Positions 17,548 through 25,444 of a stretch of 64,000 bases of DNA are shown piece after piece. Position 1 is the stretch's first letter, and each line of letters begins with the position of its first letter. The notes under the pieces are model-generated. The model had not been told where the DNA came from. It ran no database searches and worked only from the letters and a program-made list of their open reading frames with translations. Source of the stretch: Gordonibacter pamelaeae (GTDB taxonomy: Bacteria; Actinomycetota; Coriobacteriia; Coriobacteriales; Eggerthellaceae); the NCBI RefSeq assembly GCF_042665095.1, contig NZ_JBHTBV010000004.1; one strand, 5' to 3'. The position numbers and the translations under genes are program-made.

Positions 17548-18120
17548 ATGGGAAACGGATTCTACTTCGACATGACCGCCTGCATCGGCTGCAGAACGTG
17601 CCAGGTTGCGTGCAAGGACAAGAACGACCTTGAGATGGGCGTGATCTTCAGGAGGCTGTCGGACTTCGAGGTGGGGGAGTACCCCGCCGTGCAGACCTAC
17701 CACTACTCCGGCTCGTGCAACCATTGCGAGAAGCCCGAGTGCGTGGCGGCCTGCCCTAACGCTGCCATGTACATCGACGAGGAAGACGGCACGGTGCAGC
17801 ACGACGACGAGAAGTGCATCGGCTGCCAGTACTGCGTGAAGGCGTGCCCGTACGGCGTGCCGCAGCATATCGAATCGATCCAGAAGACGCACAAGTGCGA
17901 CGGCTGCATCCAGCTTCGCGCGAACGGCGAGCAGCCGGCCTGCGTGGCAGCGTGCCCGATGCGCGCCCTCGAGTTCGGGCCGATCGACGAGCTGCGCGCC
18001 GCGCATCCCGATGCGGTGAACGCCATCGCGGTGCTGCCCGAGCCCAAGACCGAGCCGAGCATCGCCATCGAGGCGAAGCCGGCGGCGCTCGAGCCCGACC
18101 CCGTGTCGGCGCTCATGTAA
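17548..18120 (+). CDS. DmsB-like ferredoxin subunit with four 4Fe-4S clusters
   Basis: Electron-transfer subunit that feeds the molybdenum enzyme encoded just upstream (15-base gap). The 190-residue product contains four cysteine blocks in the DmsB/NrfC order. They begin with CIGCRTCQVAC (from Cys12) and CNHCEKPECVAAC, then CIGCQYCVKAC, then CDGC with a late CVAAC. Its length is typical for DmsB. It has no signal peptide and would be exported bound to the Tat-borne catalytic subunit. Confidence 0.92.
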   Translation: MGNGFYFDMTACIGCRTCQVACKDKNDLEMGVIFRRLSDFEVGEYPAVQTYHYSGSCNHCEKPECVAACPNAAMYIDEEDGTVQHDDEKCIGCQYCVKACPYGVPQHIESIQKTHKCDGCIQLRANGEQPACVAACPMRALEFGPIDELRAAHPDAVNAIAVLPEPKTEPSIAIEAKPAALEPDPVSALM

Positions 18121-18130
18121 CATCCGATGA

Positions 18131-18171
18131 CAAGCTGCAGCGGCCTCCTCCCTCCCAGCCGCTGCAGCTTG
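18131..18171 (+). other. Long hairpin between ferredoxin and TorD genes
   Basis: A 14-bp perfect inverted repeat (CAAGCTGCAGCGGC at 18131-18144, complement at 18158-18171) with a 13-base pyrimidine-rich loop fills the 68-base gap before the chaperone gene. No U-tract follows, so it more likely acts as an RNA-processing or stability element, or a partial attenuator, than as a full terminator. Confidence 0.7.
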
Positions 18172-18188
18172 CCCGTAAGGGGGACGAC

Positions 18189-18857
18189 ATGCACTACGAT
18201 GATGCGGCGGGCACCATGCTCGCCAACAGGTGTTTCCTCTACCGCTACCTCTGGCGGGCCTTCGCGGCCGAGCCCGACGACGCGCTGCTCGATATCGTGG
18301 CCGATGCGCACACGCGAGAGGAATGCGCGCTGCTCGACGGCGAGGACGGCGAGGGCGCGCGCCTGCAGGATGCGCTCGCCGAGGTGGCGGCCGCAAACGG
18401 CCTCGGGCAGCTGCGCAGTGTGTACACGAAACTTTTCATCGGCCCGGCGAAGCTCCCCGCCCCACCATGGGAGTCGGTGTATGCTACCGGGGAGCCGCTG
18501 CTGTTCCAGGAGAGCACGCTTGCCGTGAGGGAGGCCTACCGCCGGGCGGGCTACGCCGCCGCGGGTTACCCCCACGAGGCCGATGACCACCTGGCCGTGG
18601 AGCTCGACTTCATGGCGACGCTCGCGTCCGACGCACGCGCCGCATACGAGGCGGGCGACAAGGGGCGCAGTGCGGATCTGCTCTCGGTGCAGCGTGATTT
18701 CCTGCGCGAGCACCTGCTGGCATGGGTCGGGGCTTTCGCGGAGCGGCTGGCGGACAGTGCCGGTGCCGGGGCCTTCTACCCGCGGTTCGCAGAGCTGGCG
18801 GCCCTCGTGTGCGCCCGCGACGCCGAGGTGCTGGAGGAGCTGCTGGCCGCGGGGTAG
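18189..18857 (+). CDS. TorD/DmsD-family cytoplasmic chaperone
   Basis: Redox-enzyme maturation chaperone that binds the Tat signal of the molybdenum enzyme until cofactor insertion is complete. The 222-residue all-helical product has the family motifs YTKLFIGPAKLPAPPWESVY and a late HLAVELDFM helix. The start is ATG 18189, preceded by AAGGGGG. It is the third gene of the reductase operon and is followed 33 bases later by the sensor kinase gene. Confidence 0.88.
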   Translation: MHYDDAAGTMLANRCFLYRYLWRAFAAEPDDALLDIVADAHTREECALLDGEDGEGARLQDALAEVAAANGLGQLRSVYTKLFIGPAKLPAPPWESVYATGEPLLFQESTLAVREAYRRAGYAAAGYPHEADDHLAVELDFMATLASDARAAYEAGDKGRSADLLSVQRDFLREHLLAWVGAFAERLADSAGAGAFYPRFAELAALVCARDAEVLEELLAAG

Positions 18858-18890
18858 GGTAGCCGCGACCGCCTGGGGAGGGGCAGCGTC

Positions 18891-20555
18891 ATGGGGAACA
18901 TAAAGCTGAAGACGAAGTTCGCGGGCCTGATCATCGTGCTGATCGCCGTATCGCTCGTGGCCAACCTGGCCTGGACGTCCGAGAACAAGCGCGCCCAGAT
19001 GGAGAACGAGTTGCGCGAGAAGGGCATGGTTCTCACCCAGCAGATGGACGCCGTCTGGGAGTTCATGGCCTCGAACCAAGACCGCCTCGAACAGATATCC
19101 TACACCGATGACGGCGTGTACCAGGGCCTCCACTGCGCTATCGCCGGCCGCAGCATCGGGCAGCTCTTCACGTCGCAGTCCAGCTACACCACGCGGTTCG
19201 TGAACTTCAACCCGCGCAACCAAGCCGACGAGCCGGACGCCTTCGAGGCCCGCGCGCTCGACGCGTTCTACGCCGACTCCTCCTGCCGCGAGTTCTACGA
19301 GATCACGCAGTACCAGGGCGAGGAGGTGTTCCGCTACCTTGCGCCCATGCGCATCGAGAAGAACTGCCTCGACTGCCATGGCGAGCCTGCCGGCGAGATC
19401 GACGTGACCGGCTATGCCAAGGAAGGATGGCGCTCGGGCGACGTGGGCGGGGCTATCAGCATCGTCATACCGCTCGACGTGTACATGGACAGCGAGAAGG
19501 GCGCCGTGGTGCAGGACGTCATCTTCTTCGGCGGCATGCTGGTGGCGTGCCTGGTCATCATGTACCTGGCGCTCACCTACCTTGTCACACGGCCGCTCAG
19601 CAAGATACAGGCGGGCGTCGAGCGCATCCAGACGGGCGACTTGGACGTGGAGCTGGCGCACACGGAATCGTCGCGCGAGATGAACACGCTCATGACCGAG
19701 TTCAACGAGATGGCGCACGAGCTGGCTGGCATATACAGCAACCTGGAGGCGCAGGTGCAGGTTCGCACCGCGCAGCTGGCCGAGGCGAACGCCGTGCTCG
19801 AGCGGCAGCGCGCCCAGCTGGAGGAGGCCAACGGCCGCCTGCGCGACGAGAACCGCTACAAATCCGAGTTCCTGGCCATGATGAGCCATGAGCTGCGCAC
19901 GCCGCTCACGTCCATCATCGCCTTCACGGAGCTGCTGAACCGCAACAGCGAGCCTGCCGACGAGAAGGAGGCGGAGACGCGGCGCGAGATCGAGGCGAAC
20001 AGCCGCGCGCTCCTGCTGATGATCAACGACATACTGGAGATGAGCCGGCTCGACGCCGGAAGGATAGAGATGAACAGGGAAACGGTGGACTTAGGAGACA
20101 TCGCGGGCATGGTGCAGGCCGTGGTGCAGCCGCTGGCGAACCGCAAGGGCATCGCGTTCGCCTGCGAGATAGACCCCGACGTGCCGCTCGTGACGGCCGA
20201 TTTCGAGAAGCTGCGCCACGTGCTGGAGAACCTGTGCGGCAACGCGGTGAAGTTCACGCCGGAGGGCGGCGACGTGCGCCTGTCCATCAGCTGGCATCCC
20301 GAGTGCGGCCAGGTGTGGCTGCGCGTCGCGGACACGGGCATCGGCATCGCGAAGAAGGATCAGCGGCGCATCTTCGACCGCTTCGTGCAAGCCGACTCGT
20401 CGGCGTCGCGCCGCTACAACGGCACCGGCCTGGGGCTCTCGCTGGCGAAGGAGTACGCGGAGATGCATGGGGGTACCATCTCGGTGGAGAGCGAGCTGGG
20501 GCACGGCAGCGTGTTCACGGTGCGCATACCGGTGGATGGGCCGGACGGGATCTGA
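18891..20555 (+). CDS. Sensor histidine kinase with CXXCH (haem c-type) sensor domain
   Basis: The 554-residue membrane kinase has a first membrane helix (residues 9-27) and an outer DUF3365/Tll0287-like domain carrying CLDCH (Cys159, Cys162, His163), a covalent haem-c motif. It continues with a second helix (about 206-228), HAMP, a coiled coil (about 285-320), HisKA with His333 in MMSHELRTPL and a HATPase domain (DTGIGI, GTGLGLSLAKEY). It follows the DMSO-reductase-type operon and precedes a response regulator. I infer that it senses redox state or an electron acceptor through haem and controls that operon. GGGGAGGGG lies before the ATG. Confidence 0.88.
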   Translation: MGNIKLKTKFAGLIIVLIAVSLVANLAWTSENKRAQMENELREKGMVLTQQMDAVWEFMASNQDRLEQISYTDDGVYQGLHCAIAGRSIGQLFTSQSSYTTRFVNFNPRNQADEPDAFEARALDAFYADSSCREFYEITQYQGEEVFRYLAPMRIEKNCLDCHGEPAGEIDVTGYAKEGWRSGDVGGAISIVIPLDVYMDSEKGAVVQDVIFFGGMLVACLVIMYLALTYLVTRPLSKIQAGVERIQTGDLDVELAHTESSREMNTLMTEFNEMAHELAGIYSNLEAQVQVRTAQLAEANAVLERQRAQLEEANGRLRDENRYKSEFLAMMSHELRTPLTSIIAFTELLNRNSEPADEKEAETRREIEANSRALLLMINDILEMSRLDAGRIEMNRETVDLGDIAGMVQAVVQPLANRKGIAFACEIDPDVPLVTADFEKLRHVLENLCGNAVKFTPEGGDVRLSISWHPECGQVWLRVADTGIGIAKKDQRRIFDRFVQADSSASRRYNGTGLGLSLAKEYAEMHGGTISVESELGHGSVFTVRIPVDGPDGI

Positions 20556-20658
20556 GCACGGCAAGGGCGCGGCGTGCGGGCGGGCGCGTGCGGGCGGTCG
20601 CCGGCGGGTGCGGTCGGGCGCGGCGACGGTGGGAACCAAGGGGAAGGGGAGGAACCGT

Positions 20659-21372
20659 ATGGGAAATGCAGCGAAAGTGATGCTCGTCGACGATGACGAG
20701 AGCCTGCACGTGCTCATGAGGCGCATCGTGGAGGATGCGGGCTATGCGTTCTGCGCGGCGTTCGACGGCGAGGAGGGGCTGGCGCTGCTGGCCGACGAGA
20801 AGCCCGACCTGCTGCTGCTCGACGTGATGATGCCCGGCATGAACGGCTTCGACGTGTGCCGGCGCATGCGCGAGGAAGGGCGGCGCATACCCATCGTCTT
20901 CCTGTCGGCGAAGGGCGACATCGTGGACAAGAGCATCGGCTTCAAGGCCGGCGGCGACGACTACGTGGTCAAGCCGTTCAGCCCCGACGAGCTCTTGCTG
21001 CGCATCGAGGCGCATCTGAGGCGCCACAAGGACGACCTCGCGTTTGCGAAGGCCGTGAACCGCGAGGGCAGCTCCACGACGGGCGACTTGGAGGTGTTCT
21101 TCAACCAGTACGAGGCACGGTTGCACGGGCGGAAAGTCGACCTTACGGCCAAGGAGTTCGAGATCCTGGCGCTTTTGGCCGCGAATCCGGGGCAGGTGTT
21201 CACGCGCCAGCAGATCTTCGCGCACATCTGGGGCGAGGATAGCGAGGTGGACGAGAGCAGCATCACCGTGTTCATGCGCAAGATCCGCGAGAAGATAGAG
21301 GAGAACCCCTCGCAGCCGAAGTACCTGCTCACCGTCTGGCGCGTGGGCTACAAGTTCGCCGAGCGCTGTTGA
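20659..21372 (+). CDS. OmpR-family response regulator
   Basis: Partner of the upstream haem-type kinase; a 103-base GC-rich gap separates them. The 237-residue product has a receiver domain with acidic pocket DDD (11-13), phospho-acceptor Asp55 in LLLLDVMMPGMNG, Ser in LSAKG and Lys in VVKPF. A winged helix follows (LTAKEFEILALLAANPGQVFT, then WRVGYKF). ATG 20659 has GGGGAGG seven bases upstream; the frame is open further upstream without a good start. Probable target: the molybdoenzyme operon. Confidence 0.92.
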   Translation: MGNAAKVMLVDDDESLHVLMRRIVEDAGYAFCAAFDGEEGLALLADEKPDLLLLDVMMPGMNGFDVCRRMREEGRRIPIVFLSAKGDIVDKSIGFKAGGDDYVVKPFSPDELLLRIEAHLRRHKDDLAFAKAVNREGSSTTGDLEVFFNQYEARLHGRKVDLTAKEFEILALLAANPGQVFTRQQIFAHIWGEDSEVDESSITVFMRKIREKIEENPSQPKYLLTVWRVGYKFAERC

Positions 21373-21400
21373 CCGACCGCAAGCCACGGTGTCTGCATTG

Positions 21401-21439
21401 GGCGGGCCACGATGCAGCAGTCAGGTATCGTGGCCCGCC
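21401..21439. terminator. Hairpin between convergent regulator and yqeY
   Basis: A 13-bp perfect stem (GGCGGGCCACGAT, 21401-21413, with 21427-21439) sits between two convergent genes. There is no strong T-run on either side, so its strength as a terminator is uncertain. Confidence 0.6.
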
Positions 21440-21464
21440 TCCAACGTGCGGTTTTGGCCTCTTG

Positions 21465-21908
21465 CTACGACAGGCGCTGTCCCAGCTCCTTGGCGGCGGC
21501 CGCTTTGTCGAAGTTTCCGGAGGTCTTCTGCGTGAGCGCGCCCATGACGCGCCCCATGTCCTTCTTCGTGGAGGCGCCCGTTTCGGCCAGCACCTCGTCG
21601 ATGAGCGCGGTAAGCTCGGCGCCCTCCACCTGCTTGGGCAGGTAGCTTTCCAGGATAGTTACCTGCTCGGTCAGCATGTCCGTGCGTTCTTGGTCGTTGC
21701 CGGCCTTGATGGACCCGTCGAGCGTCTCGCGCGTCTGCTTGATGAGCCGCTTGAGCATGGCGTCGACGTCTGCGTCCTCGATGTCGCGCCGCTCGTTCAC
21801 CTCGATGTTCTTGATCTCGCCATGCACCTGCCGCAGGATGGACAGCCGAACCTTGTCCTTCGCCTTCATCGCAGCCTTGATCTCGTCCTTCAACTCGTCG
21901 TACTTCAT
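21465..21908 (-). CDS. yqeY: GatB/YqeY domain protein
   Basis: Stand-alone YqeY, related to the tail domain of GatB that grips tRNA in Glu-tRNA(Gln) amidation; its free role is unsettled. The 147-residue product shows the family pattern (MKYDELKDEIKAAMKAKD, LRQVHGEIKN, ILESYLPKQ, KDMGRVMGAL). The start is the ATG at 21908 behind GAGGGA. The open frame runs 50 codons further up through the parS palindrome, but that part is not coding. A likely promoter lies 40 bases upstream. Confidence 0.9.
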   Translation of the reverse strand: MKYDELKDEIKAAMKAKDKVRLSILRQVHGEIKNIEVNERRDIEDADVDAMLKRLIKQTRETLDGSIKAGNDQERTDMLTEQVTILESYLPKQVEGAELTALIDEVLAETGASTKKDMGRVMGALTQKTSGNFDKAAAAKELGQRLS

Positions 21909-21948
21909 CCGGTCCCTCGCTTTCGTTGTGCAATCTCGTTTCGTCACG

Positions 21949-21977
21949 AGTATACTGCACGAAACGCAACACCAAAA
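21949..21977 (-). promoter_or_regulatory. Probable yqeY promoter
   Basis: Reading the minus strand, TTTTGG (21972-21977), a 17-base spacer and TATACT (21949-21954) precede the yqeY start by about 40 bases. The -10 is good and the -35 is weak. The -35 overlaps the T-run of the upstream terminator. Confidence 0.5.
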
Positions 21978-22017
21978 AACAAGAACGAGTGTTTCACGTG
22001 AAACACTCGTTCTTGTT
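21971..22017 (-). terminator. 40-bp perfect palindrome acting as pilin-gene terminator
   Basis: Positions 21978-22017 form a perfect 40-bp inverted repeat without a loop spacer. On the minus strand it is followed by TTTTTT (21974-21979 region), the signature of an intrinsic terminator for the pilin-like gene, whose stop codon overlaps the first stem bases. The centre of the palindrome is a perfect parS site. Confidence 0.78.
21990..22005. other. parS-like site in terminator stem (site C)
   Basis: Exact TGTTTCACGTGAAACA at the centre of the 40-bp palindrome. Both arms continue as CTCGTTCTTGTT, a variant of the extension seen beside the other parS copies. One sequence could therefore serve as ParB site and transcription terminator. 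Confidence 0.78.
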
Positions 22018-22789
22018 AAGTGACAGAAGAGATCTTGGGATTTTCGACCTTTTCCCACCTGTTATTCCATTGATCGGTCAATTCCCCCATCATATACTTG
22101 TGAAGCTCTTCCGTGGTACTGATACTGCTTATCGAAGCGCTTGTAGGGGTTCCATTTTCTTTGACGCACCGATACCAGGATTGATCTATGGGGTCGTAAA
22201 CGAAGTTTGCAGACCAGTTATCACCCGTTCCCTCTCTCGCAAACAACCAAGTTTCCCCTGTACTCTTAAAAAAGGGTTGCACGTTGTAGTCCTTGCCTTG
22301 GTAAGTGAGTAAAGGGGAACCATATTCTGCGAAAAATAGTTCCCTCATTTTTGAGTTGTTATTTTTTATCTTCGGGTCGGTGATACTGTCGATGAACTTG
22401 TTCCAGTCCGAGAGATAGGACTTGCTGGTTGTTATGCTCGGGTTTTCCGTTTCGTCTGGATGTTCATCGCAGGTAATGCTCCGTGTACCTGTGTCCCAGC
22501 TCCAATTTCCGCCATTCGGGCAGGTGTAACCTTTAGCCAGGCGGTCGATTTTACCGAAAACCTCCGCCTCCTTCTCCGTATCCATCGCAGTCGTCACCAC
22601 TTCGGCGTACATGCTGCGGCGGTTGGCTATGCAGGTGGCTTCTTGGGCTTTTGCCAGCCGGGCTGTGAACACCGGGATGGCTATGGCCACGAGCACACCG
22701 ACGATAGCCACTACGATAAGCAGTTCGGCTAGGGTGAAGCCGCCGATGCGGCGAAGCTTTGGGTTGTGCGAGGGCACGTTGTCGGGCAT
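22016..22789 (-). CDS. Type IV pilin-like / pseudopilin protein
   Basis: The 257-residue product begins with a short basic leader and a prepilin peptidase site (RRIGG then FTLAELLIVVAIVGVLVAIA), with Glu5 of the mature form, followed by a single hydrophobic helix. The globular C-terminal part is unrecognised. The start is ATG 22789 behind AAAAGGAG; a more upstream ATG lacks a ribosome-binding site. Codon and base composition are clearly less GC-rich than neighbouring genes. No prepilin peptidase, pilus ATPase or platform gene lies in the window. It may be an orphan pilin, possibly acquired, that relies on assembly genes elsewhere. Confidence 0.8.
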   Translation of the reverse strand: MPDNVPSHNPKLRRIGGFTLAELLIVVAIVGVLVAIAIPVFTARLAKAQEATCIANRRSMYAEVVTTAMDTEKEAEVFGKIDRLAKGYTCPNGGNWSWDTGTRSITCDEHPDETENPSITTSKSYLSDWNKFIDSITDPKIKNNNSKMRELFFAEYGSPLLTYQGKDYNVQPFFKSTGETWLFAREGTGDNWSANFVYDPIDQSWYRCVKENGTPTSASISSISTTEELHKYMMGELTDQWNNRWEKVENPKISSVT

Positions 22790-22818
22790 GCTCGGTCTCC
22801 TTTTATGCGGCAAACCGC

Positions 22819-22847
22819 ATCATACCCGCTCCGTTGCGCGGGCACAA
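22819..22847 (-). promoter_or_regulatory. Pilin-gene promoter
   Basis: On the minus strand TTGTGC (22842-22847), 17 bases and TATGAT (22819-22824) form a plausible vegetative promoter. The predicted transcript starts near 22812, within a 6-bp hairpin (22805-22820) that directly abuts the AAAAGGAG ribosome-binding site. Confidence 0.6.
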
Positions 22848-22973
22848 TGGCAGAGGGGTTTAATTGCTGGTCAGGTGAATGCAAAAACCACGTTACAAGC
22901 TGGGTAAAAGAGAGGGGTGCGTGCCGGTGCTCTGGTATGATAAGGGCGCATATAGTTCGAGCGGAGGATGTTC

Positions 22974-23462
22974 ATGAGAGATCTGCCTGCAAACCAGCTG
23001 AATCCCAAGATAAAGAACGTGTGGCGCATCAACGATGCCATCTGGCTCACGGTGGTGTTCCTATGCTGCTTCGTGCCGTTCGCCATCGCAGCGGCGGTGG
23101 AGCCGGAGGGGTGGATGTTCGTCGTGCTGGCGGCGGTGGCTGCCCTGTACGTGGCGGGCATGGTCGTGTGGCTGGTCGTGCTGCCGCCTATCCGCTTCAT
23201 GCGGTGGCGCTACGAGCTCTCGGACGACTACCTGGATATCGCGCGCGGCATCATATGGCGCAAGCGCTTCGTCATCCCGTTCATCCGCGTGCAGAACACC
23301 GACACGCGCCAAGGACCCATCCTGCGCGCGTTCGGCCTGGCCAGCGTGACGGTCGCCACGGCCGCGGGCGAGCACGAGATACCGGGCCTCGACAGCGGCA
23401 CCGCCGAGCAGCTGCGCGACAAGGCGGCCGAGCTCGCGCGCCTCGCGCAGGAGGACGTGTGA
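22974..23462 (+). CDS. Bacterial PH-domain membrane protein (YdbS-like)
   Basis: The 162-residue product has two membrane helices (about 21-42 and 47-68) followed by a bacterial pleckstrin-homology (DUF304) domain (YELSDDYLDIARGIIWRKRFVIPFIRVQNTDTRQGP). ATG 22974 lies seven bases behind GGAGG; ATG 22968 touches that sequence and is less likely. The stop overlaps the next start (TGATG). Pairs of this kind (YdbS/YdbT) form small envelope complexes of uncertain function. Confidence 0.88.
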   Translation: MRDLPANQLNPKIKNVWRINDAIWLTVVFLCCFVPFAIAAAVEPEGWMFVVLAAVAALYVAGMVVWLVVLPPIRFMRWRYELSDDYLDIARGIIWRKRFVIPFIRVQNTDTRQGPILRAFGLASVTVATAAGEHEIPGLDSGTAEQLRDKAAELARLAQEDV

Positions 23463-25438
23463 TGGCCGTGGACCAGCAACAAGCCCCGCAGGACCGGGCG
23501 CCGCAACCGTCCCGCGGCGATTCGCAGCCCCAGCCTGACTACCCGGCTCCCTACGGACAACCGCAACCCTACGCCCCGGCGCCTTATCCCGGCCAGCCGT
23601 ACCCGCAGCAGCCCCTCCCGCAGCAGCCGATGCCGCAGGAACCGCCCCGCCACCATGTGCACCACAGCTACATTTGGCTCGGCAGCATACAGGCGGGAGC
23701 CGCCATGTTCTTCGTGGTGCTCGTCTCGGGCTTCTCCGGTTTCGTGGGGGCGCTGGCCGATGGCGAGACCATCGGCGACGACCTGCCCCTGCTCATGCTG
23801 GTTATCGGCGCCATCGTGCTGGGCCTCGTGCTCATCATCGGCTTGGTGGCGCTTTTCCAGTGGCTGTCGTACAAGCATCTCTACTACATCATAGGCCCCG
23901 AGGAGTTCAACCTGTACTCGGGCATCTTCAACAAGAAGCGCGTGCACGTGCCCTACCAGCGCATCCAGTCGGTCGACCAGCGCGCATCGCTGCTCCAGCG
24001 CGTGTTCGGCGTGTGCACGGTGAGCATCGATACGGCAGGCGGCTCGAACAACAAGGCCGTGCAGGTGCCCTATGTGCAGAAGTCGCAGGCCGAGCAGCTG
24101 CGCACCGAGCTGTTCGCGCGCAAGCAGTACGCGACGGCCGTGCAGGAGGGCATGGCGCCCCAGGAGGCCGCCGTTGCCGTGGCGGCTGCGAGCGGCGTGG
24201 TGCTGCCCCAGGCGGGTGCGGCCGGGCAGGCGGCGGTCGCGGGATCTGCCGGTCAGGCGCCCCACAATGTGCTGGATGCGCCGGCTGAGATATGGACGGA
24301 CGTGCGCGGCGTGTTCGGCGGTTCGGCCGTCGATACCGGCAAGGTGACGTACGAGTACGGCTTGACCAACAAGGAGCTCCTGTTCACCGGCTTGTCGAAC
24401 AACACCGCGTTCGTGCTCGTCATACTGGGCATCTTAGGCGGCGCAGCCCAGTTCGCCAGCCAGATGGCACCTGTCCTCACCGGCATGGTAGATCCGCTTG
24501 TCGGCCAGTTCATGCTCTTGAGCGGCCAGCTGTTCGGCGGCAACCTCGTGGCTGCCGGCGTGGCTTTGGTGCTGGTTATTGCAGCCGTCATGTGGCTTTT
24601 GTCCATCGTGGGCAGCGCCATCTCGTTCGGCGGCTTCCGAGCCTGTCGGCGCGACAACCGCATAGAGGTGGAACGCGGCCTGCTGCAGCATCAGTTCCAG
24701 GGCGTGAGCGTCGACCGCGTGCAGTCGGTCATCGTGAAGCAGAGCTTCATCCGCCGCCTGCTGGGCTATTGCGAGCTCTCGCTCGGCAAGATCGATGCAG
24801 CAGCCGAGAGCTCCGACGAACAGCAGAAGAGCCTCAGTCAGGGTTTGGTGGTGCATCCGTTCGTGAAGATGAGCCGCGTGCCCGAGATCCTTGCCGGCCT
24901 GGTGCCCGAGTTCGCCGGCGTGCCGGTGGAGAGCACGCCCGTGGCGCCTGTGGCGCTGCGACGCGCGCTTATCCGTCGCGGCATCATCCAGGGAACGGGG
25001 CTGTGGCTCGCCGTCATCATCGCCATCGGGCAGCTGTGCTCGAACGCGTTTATCGTCCCTGACGGGGACGGCGTCATCGCCCTCTTCTATATCAACACCG
25101 GCGCCTTCATCGGCTATGCGCTGTGCCTCGTGCTGTTCGTGCTGGACCTGGTAGGGGCGGTGCTGTGGTTCCGCGGGTCCGGGTTCGCGTACAACGAGCA
25201 TTTCATGCAGGTGAGCAACGGCGGCTTCGCCCGCGAGACCGTGAGTTTCCCGCGCAAGAAGATCCAGTTCGGCTATACGAAGACGAACCCGTTCCAGCGC
25301 CGCGCCCGTACGGCCACCGTGAGCGCCCGCACCGCGGCCGGCGTCGGCGGCACCACGATTCGCCTGATCGACGTCTGTGAAGAAGATGCCCGCAGCTGGC
25401 TCGATTGGCTCAAGCCGCGGGGAAATGTGGTAGAGTGA
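23462..25438 (+). CDS. Multi-PH-domain membrane protein (YdbT-like)
   Basis: Partner of the preceding YdbS-like gene, translationally coupled by an overlapping start. The 658-residue product has a Pro/Gln/Tyr-rich tail (residues 1-62, PYGQPQPY-type repeats), then paired membrane helices alternating with three DUF304 PH domains. Domain boundaries are visible at EEFNLYSGIFNKKRVHVPYQRIQSVDQR, at RVDRVQSVIVKQS-like text near residue 420 and at the C-terminal VSFPRKKIQFGYTKTNPFQRR. Function unknown; envelope role inferred. Confidence 0.85.
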   Translation: MAVDQQQAPQDRAPQPSRGDSQPQPDYPAPYGQPQPYAPAPYPGQPYPQQPLPQQPMPQEPPRHHVHHSYIWLGSIQAGAAMFFVVLVSGFSGFVGALADGETIGDDLPLLMLVIGAIVLGLVLIIGLVALFQWLSYKHLYYIIGPEEFNLYSGIFNKKRVHVPYQRIQSVDQRASLLQRVFGVCTVSIDTAGGSNNKAVQVPYVQKSQAEQLRTELFARKQYATAVQEGMAPQEAAVAVAAASGVVLPQAGAAGQAAVAGSAGQAPHNVLDAPAEIWTDVRGVFGGSAVDTGKVTYEYGLTNKELLFTGLSNNTAFVLVILGILGGAAQFASQMAPVLTGMVDPLVGQFMLLSGQLFGGNLVAAGVALVLVIAAVMWLLSIVGSAISFGGFRACRRDNRIEVERGLLQHQFQGVSVDRVQSVIVKQSFIRRLLGYCELSLGKIDAAAESSDEQQKSLSQGLVVHPFVKMSRVPEILAGLVPEFAGVPVESTPVAPVALRRALIRRGIIQGTGLWLAVIIAIGQLCSNAFIVPDGDGVIALFYINTGAFIGYALCLVLFVLDLVGAVLWFRGSGFAYNEHFMQVSNGGFARETVSFPRKKIQFGYTKTNPFQRRARTATVSARTAAGVGGTTIRLIDVCEEDARSWLDWLKPRGNVVE

Positions 25439-25444
25439 GGCATT

